Positions 17,165 through 26,815 are shown, counted from the stretch's first letter. The stretch is 64,000 nt of DNA from Flavobacteriales bacterium (GCA_947444925.1 CANFBW010000004.1:24010-88009), one strand, 5' to 3'. Made by a program: numbers and translations. The notes: generated by a model from the sequence alone, not told the origin.

Positions 17165-17954
17165 TTTCAATTAAATAATAACCGCAAGTGGTGAGGTAGT
17201 TTTTGATATAGGGCAAAGCACCAATGAATTTAGCTTGTTTGCGCGGTTTTAGTTTGAATTTGTATTTGTATATGGGATTGAACAAGTACAATTGTTTGTT
17301 CACAATTCTACAATTTTGTTGGGCTACAATTCTTTCAAAGCGCTCCAATGAAATTCCTGTTTCTTTTATAAAAAGCAACTCGTCAACAATTCCTTGCGGT
17401 TCGCCAAACATCTTTAAAATTCCTTTGTACATGAATTTTGGCAGCAAATGGAAATAGGGCACGAGGTGCAAAATTTTGCTGTTGCAAATTTGCTGGTGAC
17501 CGCCAAAGGGCATTTGCCAGGGCGGAAATCCAAAAAATATTTTTCCGCCGGGCGCTAAAAACTTCGTCAATTGGCCAATCACTTTTTCTTGATTGGGAAT
17601 GTGTTCAATCACGTCTTTCAACACGATAAGGTCGAATAAAAAAGGGAAATCTTTTTGCGGATCTATGTCGTAAATGTTCTTGTTGATGAGGTTGAATTGT
17701 TCTTGCGGGATTTCAGCTGATAAATAGTGTTGTGCGAGTTCTAAGCGGCTTTGCTGTAGTTCAATGCCCACACCTATTGCGCCTTTTGCGAGAAAAGAAC
17801 AGAGTACACCACCTTCGGCACAGCCTACTTCTAATACTTTTAAATTCGAATCAATTTTGACGAATTGCTCCACAAAGGGATGGATAAATTCGGTAGCATT
17901 GTCTTTTTGCTGCAGGTAATACTCGTCTTTATTTTTGTGGAAATCAAAGGCCAT
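17157..17954 (-). CDS. SAM-dependent methyltransferase (class I)
   Basis: 265 residues from the ATG at 17954. Motif I reads LEVGCAEGGVLCSF, then GVGIELQQ (motif II acidic residue) and LIVLKDVIEHIPN, as in Methyltransf_11/23-type enzymes. A basic C-terminal third (KYKFKLKPRKQAKF) may contact the substrate, which is unknown. It overlaps the upstream BadF-like gene by 11 nt, so the two form an operon. Confidence 0.82.
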   Translation of the reverse strand: MAFDFHKNKDEYYLQQKDNATEFIHPFVEQFVKIDSNLKVLEVGCAEGGVLCSFLAKGAIGVGIELQQSRLELAQHYLSAEIPQEQFNLINKNIYDIDPQKDFPFLFDLIVLKDVIEHIPNQEKVIGQLTKFLAPGGKIFFGFPPWQMPFGGHQQICNSKILHLVPYFHLLPKFMYKGILKMFGEPQGIVDELLFIKETGISLERFERIVAQQNCRIVNKQLYLFNPIYKYKFKLKPRKQAKFIGALPYIKNYLTTCGYYLIEKK

Positions 17955-18789
17955 AGTGAAAATCAATTAATTTTTCCATTGGGGTTTGTAGTATAATACC
18001 AAGGGTGCAGTGGTGTTTTTGAGCTGCGTTTTTTAGTTCTTCTGAAAAGTGAAAAGCCACTGATCCTATAAAGTTTATAGGAAGATGCTGATAGCCTTCG
18101 TATTTTGAAACATGACGCTTGAAGAATTCATCAAATCGTTCAGCAATTAATTTTTGAATTGCTGCATTTTCTTTGTGTTTTGAAATGAATTTTGAGTAGG
18201 TCGCGCAATATGCATTAGGGTGCTTGGTGCTGTATACATCACTCACAAGACTTTTTCGATTGATTTTGTATTCACTTTCAAAAGCTTTTTCCAAATCTTG
18301 AGGCAATTCTTGGTAGAGGTAGTATTTGATCAGTTCTCTTCCCAAATCGGCGCCACTGCCTTCATCGCCCAACAAAAATCCGGCAGAAGTTACGTTCGCC
18401 ACAATTTTTTCTCCGTCGAACAAACAAGTGTTTGCACCGGTTCCTAGAATACAGGCAATGCCCTTTGAGTGGCCGCAAAGTGCTCGCGCTGAAGCGAGCA
18501 AGTCATGCGTAACTTGTAGTTCTGCATTCGGGAAAAATATTTTCAATGCATTTTTGACTATGTTGCATTTTTCTTCGTTGCCGCAGCCTGATCCATAAAA
18601 ATACACGGCTGTAATAGCGTTCCAGTCTATGTTTTTGTCAGCGAATTCTGATTCCAGCAAGAGTTTGATGTCTTCGCTGCTATAGAAATAGGGATTGAAG
18701 CCTTGTGTTTTTAACACACTTACTTTTTTGTCTTTGTCGACAAAACTCCAATCTGTTTTGGTGGATCCCATGTCGGCTACAACGAACAT
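17944..18789 (-). CDS. BadF/BadG/BcrA/BcrD-type ATPase, N-acetylglucosamine kinase-like
   Basis: 281 residues with the ASKHA fold. Phosphate-1 motif DMGSTKTDWSF is at residues 6-16, phosphate-2 region ILGTGANTCLFDG, and GDEGSGADLGRELI for sugar and nucleotide binding. This matches eukaryote-type N-acetylglucosamine kinases common in Bacteroidota, which recycle amino sugars. The linked methyltransferase does not clarify the pathway. Confidence 0.8.
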   Translation of the reverse strand: MFVVADMGSTKTDWSFVDKDKKVSVLKTQGFNPYFYSSEDIKLLLESEFADKNIDWNAITAVYFYGSGCGNEEKCNIVKNALKIFFPNAELQVTHDLLASARALCGHSKGIACILGTGANTCLFDGEKIVANVTSAGFLLGDEGSGADLGRELIKYYLYQELPQDLEKAFESEYKINRKSLVSDVYSTKHPNAYCATYSKFISKHKENAAIQKLIAERFDEFFKRHVSKYEGYQHLPINFIGSVAFHFSEELKNAAQKHHCTLGIILQTPMEKLIDFHYGL

Positions 18790-19047
18790 ACTTTTGTTTT
18801 TAGTGGTGGCTAAGATATTAAATGCAAAGGTGATATTGAAATTCAGTGTGCTATTCGTTTGTAGTGTTATTAATGCGTTGAATTTCAGTGTGATGTTTTT
18901 TTTTCATTTTAAGCAACCCTTTTTATATCTTACGACTTATGTTAAATCAATTTTAATTAAATGTTTAATTATCGATCATGACAAAAAAATATTTTTTACT
19001 ACAATATTGAAAATACTCTTACCTATAACTTAACATACCTGTATTTA

Positions 19048-19458
19048 ATGAATTCTCGAAAAATTTTGAATTGCCTGGTTTTTTTATTTGCACTGGTGTT
19101 GATTTCATGTGAAAAGCCAGCCGGTCAGGGTGGGACATCTAGTATTAAAGGAAAAATATTTGTGAAGGACTTTAACTCTGCTGCCACTGATGTGGTTGCT
19201 GAGTATTTTGCTGTTGGGGAAAAAGTGTATATCTCTTTTGGTGATAGTAAAACGGTGGGCAACGACGTGAATTCGGGTTCTGATGGTTCCTTTGAATTTT
19301 TATATCTCAATAAAGGGAAATATACCATTTTCGCTGAATCTCGAGATACTAGCATTCATGTTAGTGGGGCAAGCAAAACCATTGCAAAGGAAATTGAAGT
19401 AAATATTACTGAAAATGGTTCTGTGAAAGATGTTGGTGAAATTGTTATTTACAAATAA
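19048..19458 (+). CDS. Lipoprotein with carboxypeptidase-regulatory/SpaA-like beta domain
   Basis: 136 residues. The signal peptide ends in the lipobox LISC (Cys about residue 21), so it is lipidated. The remainder is a small all-beta domain with SGSDGSFEFLYLNKGKYTIFAES, the turn pattern of Cna-B/carboxypeptidase regulatory folds. Function unknown. It precedes a T9SS-exported repeat protein by about 50 bp. Confidence 0.6.
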   Translation: MNSRKILNCLVFLFALVLISCEKPAGQGGTSSIKGKIFVKDFNSAATDVVAEYFAVGEKVYISFGDSKTVGNDVNSGSDGSFEFLYLNKGKYTIFAESRDTSIHVSGASKTIAKEIEVNITENGSVKDVGEIVIYK

Positions 19459-19509
19459 GAAATCTTAATTCAGCTGCTTACAATGCAGTTTTGTGTATAA
19501 GCAAACCCT

Positions 19510-21150
19510 ATGAAATCAATAACTCTACTCTTTTTTACTTTCAGTTTTACATTGGGATTTTCTCAATGGTCTACCGATTCAACTCTGAATAATGCAATCT
19601 GTACAGAGATGTATGATCAGCAGGACTTAAAAATAACAGAAGATGGTAAAGGTGGTGCCATTGTCTCATGGCTGGATTATCGCAATGATCCTTTATTAAA
19701 GGCAGGAGATGTATTTGTGCAAAGAATTGATGCAAACGGTTTTGTTAAATGGATTGCCAATGGCGTTGCTGTTTGCACTAATGCGAGTGATCAATACGGT
19801 ATAGTGATTGAATCAGATGGTGTTGGTGGGGCATATTTAGCGTGGGTTGACAGACGCAGTGGAAATAGGGACATTTATGCTCAGCATCTTGATTCAAATG
19901 GTGTAGCAAAATGGACTGCTGATGGTATTGCTGTTTGTACCACTGTTCAAACACAGCAAAATGTTCGTATCGTGAGCAATGGAGTTGATGGGTGTATACT
20001 CGTTTGGGAAGATCAAGTAAGTACCTTTGACGTGTTTGTTCAAAAATTAAATGATAAAGGAATAGTACAATGGACAGCTCAAGGTGTTAATATAAGTTCT
20101 TCTTTGGGTGATCAAATAAATCCTAAAGCTGTGAGTGACCAAGCGGGTGGCGTAATAGTAACATGGCAAGATAAAAGAAATGGTTCGGACTACGACATCT
20201 ACGCTCAGCGTATTTCAACGGATGGGATTGCACTTTGGACAGCCAATGGAAAAGTGATTTGTAATTATGCAGGAACACAATCGAATCCTAAAATCGCCAG
20301 TGATTTTAATGGTGGAGCTGTGATTGCGTGGCAAGATAAACGAAATGGTTTGGATTACGATATTTACGCTCAGTATATCAAGGGGGATGGCGCCACTTCT
20401 TGGTTGGCAGGTGGTAAAGCAGTGAGCGCCGCAACTGGTTCACAATCGGCAATAGACATGACGTCTGAGCTTGGCTCTGGCGTGGTACTTACCTGGAAAG
20501 ATTCCCGTCAAGGAAATTCAGATATTTATGCTCAAAAAATTAATTTTTCGGGTGCTATTCAATGGTTGGCCAATGGAATGGTGGTGGTGAATTCGGTTTT
20601 TGATCAAATAAATCCGAATGTCATTTCTGATGATAACGGTGGAGCTATTGTAACATGGCAAGATTCAAGCTCAGGAAGTTGGGATATTCGCGCACAACAT
20701 CTTTTGTCGGTAGGTACTTTGGATTGGAATGTTGCTGGTAAATTTGTTTCTGCAGCTACTAACCATCAAGTGTCTCCAAAAAATTGTAGCGATGGTAATG
20801 GTGGTAGCATTTTTGCTTTTCAGGATTTTAGAAACGGCAGCAACTATGATATTTATGCTTATAAAATTCAAATAGAAAAAAGTAGTGCAGCGACCTTTGA
20901 ATATCATCTTGAAATCGTAAGTATTTTTCCTAATCCATCCAATGGTGTAGTGAATTTTGAGGTTTTGACCCCTTCTTCTTCTTCTTCTTATCGATTGACG
21001 ATGTACAATTCTTTGGGAGAGCAATTTTCAACAAGCAATTTCCAGCAGCATTTTAGTACTGGTGATTTAAGCAGTGGAATATATTTTTATAACATAAGTG
21101 ATTCGTTTAGCAATGAATCCGTTACAAGTGGTAAAATCATAGTAGAGTAA
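19510..21150 (+). CDS. T9SS-exported repeat protein (propeller-like)
   Basis: 546 residues with signal peptide (1-18). It contains about eight repeats of roughly 55 residues, each with a core like GGAIVTWQDKRNG followed by DIYAQ and a W-(T/L)-A-(N/D/G)-G segment. The regular WQD/YAQ spacing suggests a beta-propeller. A type A T9SS sorting domain starts near residue 470 (IFPNPSNGVVNF). It should be exported to the cell surface or medium. No enzymatic motif was recognised, so adhesion or binding is the default guess. Confidence 0.72.
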   Translation: MKSITLLFFTFSFTLGFSQWSTDSTLNNAICTEMYDQQDLKITEDGKGGAIVSWLDYRNDPLLKAGDVFVQRIDANGFVKWIANGVAVCTNASDQYGIVIESDGVGGAYLAWVDRRSGNRDIYAQHLDSNGVAKWTADGIAVCTTVQTQQNVRIVSNGVDGCILVWEDQVSTFDVFVQKLNDKGIVQWTAQGVNISSSLGDQINPKAVSDQAGGVIVTWQDKRNGSDYDIYAQRISTDGIALWTANGKVICNYAGTQSNPKIASDFNGGAVIAWQDKRNGLDYDIYAQYIKGDGATSWLAGGKAVSAATGSQSAIDMTSELGSGVVLTWKDSRQGNSDIYAQKINFSGAIQWLANGMVVVNSVFDQINPNVISDDNGGAIVTWQDSSSGSWDIRAQHLLSVGTLDWNVAGKFVSAATNHQVSPKNCSDGNGGSIFAFQDFRNGSNYDIYAYKIQIEKSSAATFEYHLEIVSIFPNPSNGVVNFEVLTPSSSSSYRLTMYNSLGEQFSTSNFQQHFSTGDLSSGIYFYNISDSFSNESVTSGKIIVE

Positions 21151-21157
21151 GTATTGT

Positions 21158-21643
21158 ATGATGAAAAAAGGATTTTTTGCAACCGTTTTATTTCTTGTGC
21201 TAAGTGTTTTTCAACTTTCTGCACAAAGTAAAAAGGAAATAAAGAAATACAGTATTAAATGCAGTATCTCCACTGTTTATGAGGAAGGTAAATATGTTAA
21301 TGATAAAAAGACAACTTTTGATAAGGAAGGGAATGTAATTGAAGAGATAGAATATGGAAAGGGTGGGGAGATCAAATCAATTAAAAGAACTAAATATAAT
21401 TCTGAAGGAGATGAGATAGAGGAGCTAGAGTACAATGGAGTAAGTGAACTCGAGGAAAGAAAAGTGTATAAATACAATTCTTTAGGCGAAAAGGTAGAAG
21501 AAACAATATACGATGGAATGGGGAAAGTGAAAAAGCGACATGTTTATACTTACAATGCGCAAGGGTTGAAATCAGAGAAGAAAACATACGATGCTGCAGG
21601 TAAATACATTGCCAGTAAAAAATTTCAGTATGAAGTTAAATAA
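21158..21643 (+). CDS. Secreted protein with YD/MORN-like short repeats
   Basis: 161 residues with signal peptide (to about residue 22, ...SAQS). The rest is built of short charged repeats with the pattern Y-N-(S/A)-x-G-E/L-x-x-E-x-x-Y-(D/N)-x-x-G (for example YNSLGEKVEETIYDGMGKV), resembling RHS/YD or toxin_YwqK-like hairpin repeats. No T9SS domain. The VTC gene starts inside its last codons (13-nt overlap), tying it to that operon. Confidence 0.6.
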   Translation: MMKKGFFATVLFLVLSVFQLSAQSKKEIKKYSIKCSISTVYEEGKYVNDKKTTFDKEGNVIEEIEYGKGGEIKSIKRTKYNSEGDEIEELEYNGVSELEERKVYKYNSLGEKVEETIYDGMGKVKKRHVYTYNAQGLKSEKKTYDAAGKYIASKKFQYEVK

Positions 21644-22391
21644 TGATGAAAATATGTTGAACATTAATCTTGATTCTTTTGAAGTTATAGGCTTGAAGGA
21701 TATGGATCGTGTGAAGCTTATGAATCGTATTGATAGCAAATACACGTTTAGCATCGGACAACTTTCTTCCATCATCGCGCAGTTGCAACCTTATTATTAT
21801 GTAGTAGAGATTGCTGCTAAAAATTGGAGTACCTACGAAACTTTGTATTACGACACATCTGATTTTCGATTGTATCACAAACACCAAAATGGTGCATTGA
21901 ACAGGTTTAAAATCCGTCATCGAACATATGTAGATAGTCAGTTAGGTTTTTTAGAAGTGAAATTTAAAAACAATAAAGGGCGCACGAACAAAGAGAGAAT
22001 TAAGGCAAGTGCTGTTCCATATTCATGGGAAGAAAATCAATTTTGTTTTTTAGAAAAAGAATTGAATTTTGATCCGCAAACTTTACAGCCTGTTTTATGG
22101 ATCAATTACAAGCGATTGACTTTGGTTAATAAAGTGAGTGCCGAACGTGTTACTATTGATGTTTCGATGGAGTTTATTAAGGATGGTGTTTCTCAAACAT
22201 TAAATAATTTAGTGATTGCTGAAGTAAAGCAAGAGAAAAAACAACATTCTCCCTTTGTGAAAGTTATGAAGGCTTTGCACTTACGTGAAGGATCAATTAG
22301 TAAATATTGCTTGGGTGTTTGCTATATGCAAACCGATATAAAAAGAAATAATTTCAAAGAAAAACTTAATAATTTAAAATATATTTTGTGA
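21630..22391 (+). CDS. VTC-domain polyphosphate polymerase
   Basis: 253 residues. The VTC domain forms a triphosphate-tunnel fold that polymerises polyphosphate from nucleotide triphosphate in yeast Vtc4. Tunnel residues are all visible: RIDSKYTF, YYDTSDFRLY, KIRHRTY, LEVKFKNNKGRTNKER, NYKRL, VTIDVSMEF, IAEVKQEK and the closing SKYCLGVCY. The start could be 21630 or 21654. The next gene overlaps as TGATG. Bacterial VTC genes often sit beside DUF4956 and CotH genes, as here. Confidence 0.85.
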   Translation: MKLNNDENMLNINLDSFEVIGLKDMDRVKLMNRIDSKYTFSIGQLSSIIAQLQPYYYVVEIAAKNWSTYETLYYDTSDFRLYHKHQNGALNRFKIRHRTYVDSQLGFLEVKFKNNKGRTNKERIKASAVPYSWEENQFCFLEKELNFDPQTLQPVLWINYKRLTLVNKVSAERVTIDVSMEFIKDGVSQTLNNLVIAEVKQEKKQHSPFVKVMKALHLREGSISKYCLGVCYMQTDIKRNNFKEKLNNLKYIL

Positions 22392-23035
22392 TGGTGCTTT
22401 TAGATATAATGACGGATGATACTGCTATACATGGTGTAGATGCTCTTCAAAAAATTTCAGGAAAATTTGCCTGGCGCTTACTCATTGATTTCGCTTCTGT
22501 GTTCATTTTAATACGGTTTATCTATTATAAAATTTACAAAAGCACCGAGCTTTTTTTTACCTTTTTTATTTTCAATTTGGTGATTTTCTTAATTGCTTTT
22601 ATGCTTAATAAAGTGGATTTATCCATGGGGGCTGCTTTTGGTTTGTTTGCTGTTTTTTCAATGCTGCGCTACCGCACCGAAGACATTTCTATAAAAGACA
22701 TGACTTATTTGTTTTTGGTAATTGCATTAGGTTTAATGTCGGCAGTTACTAAAATTAAAGACACCAGTGATGCCTTGGAATATCTTTTTTTAGGAGGAGT
22801 TAACGTCACGATTTTGCTCATCACTTATTTTTTGGAGAGCTCCACTTTAATGAGGAAGGAAGGAACTAAAATTGTAATTTATGATAATGTGGAACTAATA
22901 AAGGAGGGTAGACATAATGAATTAATTGCCGACTTAAGTCTGAAAACAGGCGTTACTGTGCATAGATATACTATTCAAAGAGTTGATTTTTTAAGAGATA
23001 GTGTTCAAATAAAAATTCATTTTTTTGAAAAATAA
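22391..23035 (+). CDS. DUF4956 membrane protein
   Basis: 214 residues with about four TM segments (residues 25-150), containing GAAFGLFAVFSMLRYRTEDISIKDMTYLFLVIALGLMSAV, which is the DUF4956 hallmark (F-S-M-L-R-Y-R-T). A cytoplasmic C-terminal domain of about 60 residues follows. Function unknown in the family, but it recurs next to VTC polymerases and may handle or export the polymer. ATG overlaps the VTC stop codon. Confidence 0.82.
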   Translation: MVLLDIMTDDTAIHGVDALQKISGKFAWRLLIDFASVFILIRFIYYKIYKSTELFFTFFIFNLVIFLIAFMLNKVDLSMGAAFGLFAVFSMLRYRTEDISIKDMTYLFLVIALGLMSAVTKIKDTSDALEYLFLGGVNVTILLITYFLESSTLMRKEGTKIVIYDNVELIKEGRHNELIADLSLKTGVTVHRYTIQRVDFLRDSVQIKIHFFEK

Positions 23036-23047
23036 ATTTCGTAAATA

Positions 23048-23770
23048 ATGAGCAGTAGTTTCAAAAAGCTAATTTCATTCTTGAGTTGTTTAATGTTGTT
23101 ATCCTATTGCTCTGCACAAATTATTTACGCAAACGATGCTCAGTTAAGGACGGATGTTTCGCTAAGTAAAAAATTAAATGATTTTTTTTCTTTGCAAGTG
23201 CAGGAACAGGCGCGATGGTCGAATAACATTTCGTCTTTCGAGCGGGCAAGTACCGATTTGAGTTTTTCATGTGCAATCAATAAAAGATTAAAAATCACCA
23301 GTGGATATGTACATATCTACAAAATGAAAAATGCGATCGATGCAAGCATTCGCCATCGTTTTTATCTGTCGCTAACACTTAAAGCCGACTATTATTTATG
23401 GAAATTTCAATACCGCTGCCAGCTGCAAAATCAGCTGAATGATCCATTCTTCTCAAAATATGGAACGACCAATTATATTTACAATCGACATAAAATAACT
23501 GTTAAGTATGAAATTTCTAAAAGGCTTAGTGTTTATTTAGCTGATGAGCTTTATTTGCCTCTAAATAATCCTGGCTTGTTAGGCTTTGATAGAAATAGAT
23601 TTTATGTAGGCTGCACTTACAAAATTTCAAAGAAACAAAGTGTTGATGTTTATTTTATGAATCAACGGAAACTGCAATTTAACGACTGGCCGAAGTACGG
23701 TGCTGATTTTTCTGAGAATGGATTTACCTCTGATTATGTTTGTGGATTGTCATATGCTGTTGAATTCTAA
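23048..23770 (+). CDS. DUF2490 outer-membrane beta-barrel protein
   Basis: 240 residues with signal peptide (ends ...YCSAQ). It has repeated amphipathic strands rich in Y/W/R (DASIRHRFYLSLTLKADYYLWKFQYRCQLQNQ) and an aromatic C-terminal residue (AVEF), typical of outer-membrane barrels. This is the DUF2490 pattern of Bacteroidota. In the VTC-DUF4956-CotH run it could be the outer-membrane component; that is inference from order. Confidence 0.72.
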   Translation: MSSSFKKLISFLSCLMLLSYCSAQIIYANDAQLRTDVSLSKKLNDFFSLQVQEQARWSNNISSFERASTDLSFSCAINKRLKITSGYVHIYKMKNAIDASIRHRFYLSLTLKADYYLWKFQYRCQLQNQLNDPFFSKYGTTNYIYNRHKITVKYEISKRLSVYLADELYLPLNNPGLLGFDRNRFYVGCTYKISKKQSVDVYFMNQRKLQFNDWPKYGADFSENGFTSDYVCGLSYAVEF

Positions 23771-23846
23771 AAGTAGCTTTGTTGCAAAAAATAATAATGG
23801 AATACCTGTTTTTTTTGCTATTTTAAAGCACCTATACACTCTACTT

Positions 23847-26693
23847 ATGAATAAAAAATTACTGTCGGTGCTGCCGATGATCACATTAAGTGCGTTTTGC
23901 TTAGCTCAAATAGCTGTTCCCCCTAATACAATCAGTACTAACTTCAACAGCGGGTATTATAATGCAACATTTACATTGCAGGTTAATTCAACAAAAATCG
24001 GTGATACTATTTTGTATACTTTGTATGGGAGTGATCCTCGCATTGCACTTGGTGCGGTTACTAAATACACTCCTTTTACTATCGTTATAGATCCGACGTC
24101 AACTACTGGCAGAGATAAAACTCCGGCTGTTACCCTTCGCCTCACAAAAAAAACCAACGGACAGTTCACTGTTCCTATCAGTAAAACATACATATTCCTC
24201 GATGCTGTTAAAACGCAAGGTAATCCCGCAGGATCCTATTGGCCAGCTCCAAATCCAATCAATGATCAGGTATTGGATTACGATATGGATAGCAAAGTAG
24301 TCAACGATAATTTGTACAAAGATTCTATTGATGATGCATTGTTGCAAATTCCTAGTATTTCTATCATCACCAAACAAACTAATTTAACAGATGCAGCTAC
24401 AGGAATCTATGTTAATCCATCGGGTGAAGGTAAAGCTTGGGAGCGTGAAGCTTCCGTTGAATTAATTAATCCCGACAATAGTCAGGGATTTCAGGTTGAA
24501 GCGGGTTTGCGAATTCGCGGTGGATACAGTAGAAGTACTGATAATCCGAAACATGCGTTTCGATTATTTTTCAGAAATGAATATGGTTATGGAAAACTGA
24601 AATTCCCATTGTTTGGTCAAGAAGGACATGATGAATTTGATAAAATTGATTTGCGTACGAGTCAAAATTACTCGTGGAGCTTCGCTGGTAGTTCACGAAA
24701 TACCATTCTTCGTGATATATTTAGTAGGGATCTTCAAGGGGCTATGCTCCAGCCTTATACCAAAGGGCGTTTTTATCATTTGTACTTAAACGGAATGTAC
24801 TGGGGGATTTATCAAACTGATGAAAGGCCATCGGCAGATTTTGGTGAAAGTTATATTGGTGGAAAAGCAGAAGATTATGACGTGATAAAAGTGGAAACTA
24901 ATAATGGCTATACCATTGAAGCTACTGATGGTAATTTAAATGCTTGGGAATCTGTATGGAATTTATGTCAGCAAGGTTTTTCATCCAACGACAATTATTT
25001 TATGTTGCAAGGATTAGATAATGCAGGGAAGAGAGATTCTACATTACCTGTTTTGGTTGATGTCGAAAATCTAATTGACTATATGCTGCTTATATTTTAT
25101 ACCGGAAATGTTGATGCTCCAGTTTCTGAATTTTTAGGTAATGCTTCGCCCAATAATTTTTATGCGATCAGAAACAGAAATGGCAAAAAGGGCTTTAAGT
25201 TTATCGCCCACGATAGTGAACATACTTTATTGGTTCAGCCTGGTGATGCCGGATCGGGGATCAATGAAAATCGTGTAAACATTGGCAGCAATGGTGAAAT
25301 GGTGGTGACTGATTTTTCTAAATTTCAGCCGCAGTGGCTCCATTACAAATTGTGTTCTAACGCCAATTACCGTGCACTTTTTGCAGATAAGGTGTACAAA
25401 CACTTTTACAATAATGGTGCGATGACCGTTGGAAATATGCAAAAGCTTTTCAGAAAACGCGCTGCCGAAATTCAAACGGCCATCATCGCTGAGTCGGCGC
25501 GTTGGGGCGATGCTCAATCACAATGGTCGGCACACACCAAAGCAAACGACTGGTTGCCCGAAGTGAATAACATCCTGAATAACTTTTTTTCACCTCGAAG
25601 AGATATCGTTTTGACGCAGCTAATTGATGAAAATTTATTTAGCACGCTTCATGCGCCAATTTTCATTTTTCAAGATGTTGCTTTTGAAAGCGCCGTGTTG
25701 AAAACCACAACTATCAGCAATCTGAAGTTTAACAATGACAACGGAAAAGGAGTCATCTATTATACTTTCGATGGAAGTGACCCACGAAGCATTGATGATG
25801 TAATTGCTTCTTCAGCTATACAAATGAGCAACAATGGTGTGTTTTCTTTAAATGCAGGAGGAGTTATGAAAGCACGTATTTATTACAACGGACAATGGAG
25901 TCCCTTGCATCAGTTGACAATATATATTCCAGCTCAACTAGAAAAATTGAAAATAACTGAAATTCATTTCCACCCTAAATCAAATGATATAGCTACCGCC
26001 GCAAAGGATTTAGAATTTATTGAATTGAAAAACACTGGTAACACACCATTGAATTTAAGCGGATTGTCTTTTGCTAGTGGTATTGATTATTCTTTTCCGG
26101 AAGGAACGGTGATACAAGCTGGATCTTTTATAGTATTGGCTGCTCAGGATTCGGTATTTAAAGCCAATTACAAATTCAGTCCCTTTGGTGAGTACGATCG
26201 TAATTTAAGCGATGGAGGTGATGAATTACTTTTGAAACTCGCTAACGGCGATACTTTAATTGATATACAGTATCTCAATATTACTCCATGGCCAACGCAG
26301 GCCAACGGATTTGGGCCTACCATGGTAACAACTTTAATTAATCCTATTGGTAATCAAAACGATGGAACTAAATGGGTGGCGTCTTATGCTGTAAATGGCT
26401 CTCCGGGAGCCGATGAGTCACTTCCAAATAGTGGTGCTCATACACAAAATGTTTACGCTAAAATATATCCTAATCCTTTTAATGATATTGTTGTGGTTGA
26501 GCTTTCCTCGTCATCATCCAATGAATATGAAGTGCTTGTTCAAAATGCATTGGGCGAAAATGTGCAAAGAACCTTGATTTACGGATCAATACCTTCTACT
26601 ATAAAATTCAGTGAATTGCCTGAAGGGCTGTACTTTATGAGCATCAGTAATCCGAATTTCAAACAAACGGTGAAGTTGGTGAAAACAAATTGA
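23847..26693 (+). CDS. CotH kinase family protein with lamin-tail domain, T9SS-exported
   Basis: 948 residues from the ATG at 23847, chosen because it begins a signal peptide. A chitobiase-C-like domain (residues 25-110, LYTLYGSDPRIAL) is followed by the CotH kinase domain (about 160-560): LRIRGGYSR, PKHAFRLFFR, LNGMYWGIYQTDER, DYDVIKVE, and the metal-site region GFKFIAHDSEHTL. A second chitobiase-C-like stretch (YYTFDGSDPRS) comes near 640, a lamin-tail domain near 700-850 (LKITEIHFHP, FIELKNTGNTPLNLSGL), then a type A T9SS sorting domain (IYPNPFNDIVVVE). CotH proteins are atypical protein kinases; surface export suggests extracellular phosphorylation or adhesion. Confidence 0.85.
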   Translation: MNKKLLSVLPMITLSAFCLAQIAVPPNTISTNFNSGYYNATFTLQVNSTKIGDTILYTLYGSDPRIALGAVTKYTPFTIVIDPTSTTGRDKTPAVTLRLTKKTNGQFTVPISKTYIFLDAVKTQGNPAGSYWPAPNPINDQVLDYDMDSKVVNDNLYKDSIDDALLQIPSISIITKQTNLTDAATGIYVNPSGEGKAWEREASVELINPDNSQGFQVEAGLRIRGGYSRSTDNPKHAFRLFFRNEYGYGKLKFPLFGQEGHDEFDKIDLRTSQNYSWSFAGSSRNTILRDIFSRDLQGAMLQPYTKGRFYHLYLNGMYWGIYQTDERPSADFGESYIGGKAEDYDVIKVETNNGYTIEATDGNLNAWESVWNLCQQGFSSNDNYFMLQGLDNAGKRDSTLPVLVDVENLIDYMLLIFYTGNVDAPVSEFLGNASPNNFYAIRNRNGKKGFKFIAHDSEHTLLVQPGDAGSGINENRVNIGSNGEMVVTDFSKFQPQWLHYKLCSNANYRALFADKVYKHFYNNGAMTVGNMQKLFRKRAAEIQTAIIAESARWGDAQSQWSAHTKANDWLPEVNNILNNFFSPRRDIVLTQLIDENLFSTLHAPIFIFQDVAFESAVLKTTTISNLKFNNDNGKGVIYYTFDGSDPRSIDDVIASSAIQMSNNGVFSLNAGGVMKARIYYNGQWSPLHQLTIYIPAQLEKLKITEIHFHPKSNDIATAAKDLEFIELKNTGNTPLNLSGLSFASGIDYSFPEGTVIQAGSFIVLAAQDSVFKANYKFSPFGEYDRNLSDGGDELLLKLANGDTLIDIQYLNITPWPTQANGFGPTMVTTLINPIGNQNDGTKWVASYAVNGSPGADESLPNSGAHTQNVYAKIYPNPFNDIVVVELSSSSSNEYEVLVQNALGENVQRTLIYGSIPSTIKFSELPEGLYFMSISNPNFKQTVKLVKTN

Positions 26694-26723
26694 ACGCAGT
26701 ATTTCAGGAGTCCGTCATTGGGT

Positions 26724-26815
26724 AATTGTCTGAATCTTGATTCACGTGATGAAAGGATTTAAGTAGGTGTAGTCGAGACAATCTTTTACTTAAGTGAATC
26801 AAGATTCAGACAATT
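26724..26815. repeat. Long inverted repeat (22-bp perfect arms)
   Basis: Arms 26724-26745 and 26794-26815 are exact reverse complements (AATTGTCTGAATCTTGATTC... and its mirror). The 48-bp spacer contains a second stem, TTAAGTA (26759-26765) with TACTTAA (26787-26793). It lies between the CotH and protease genes and may double as a transcription barrier, but lacks a T run. Confidence 0.75.
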
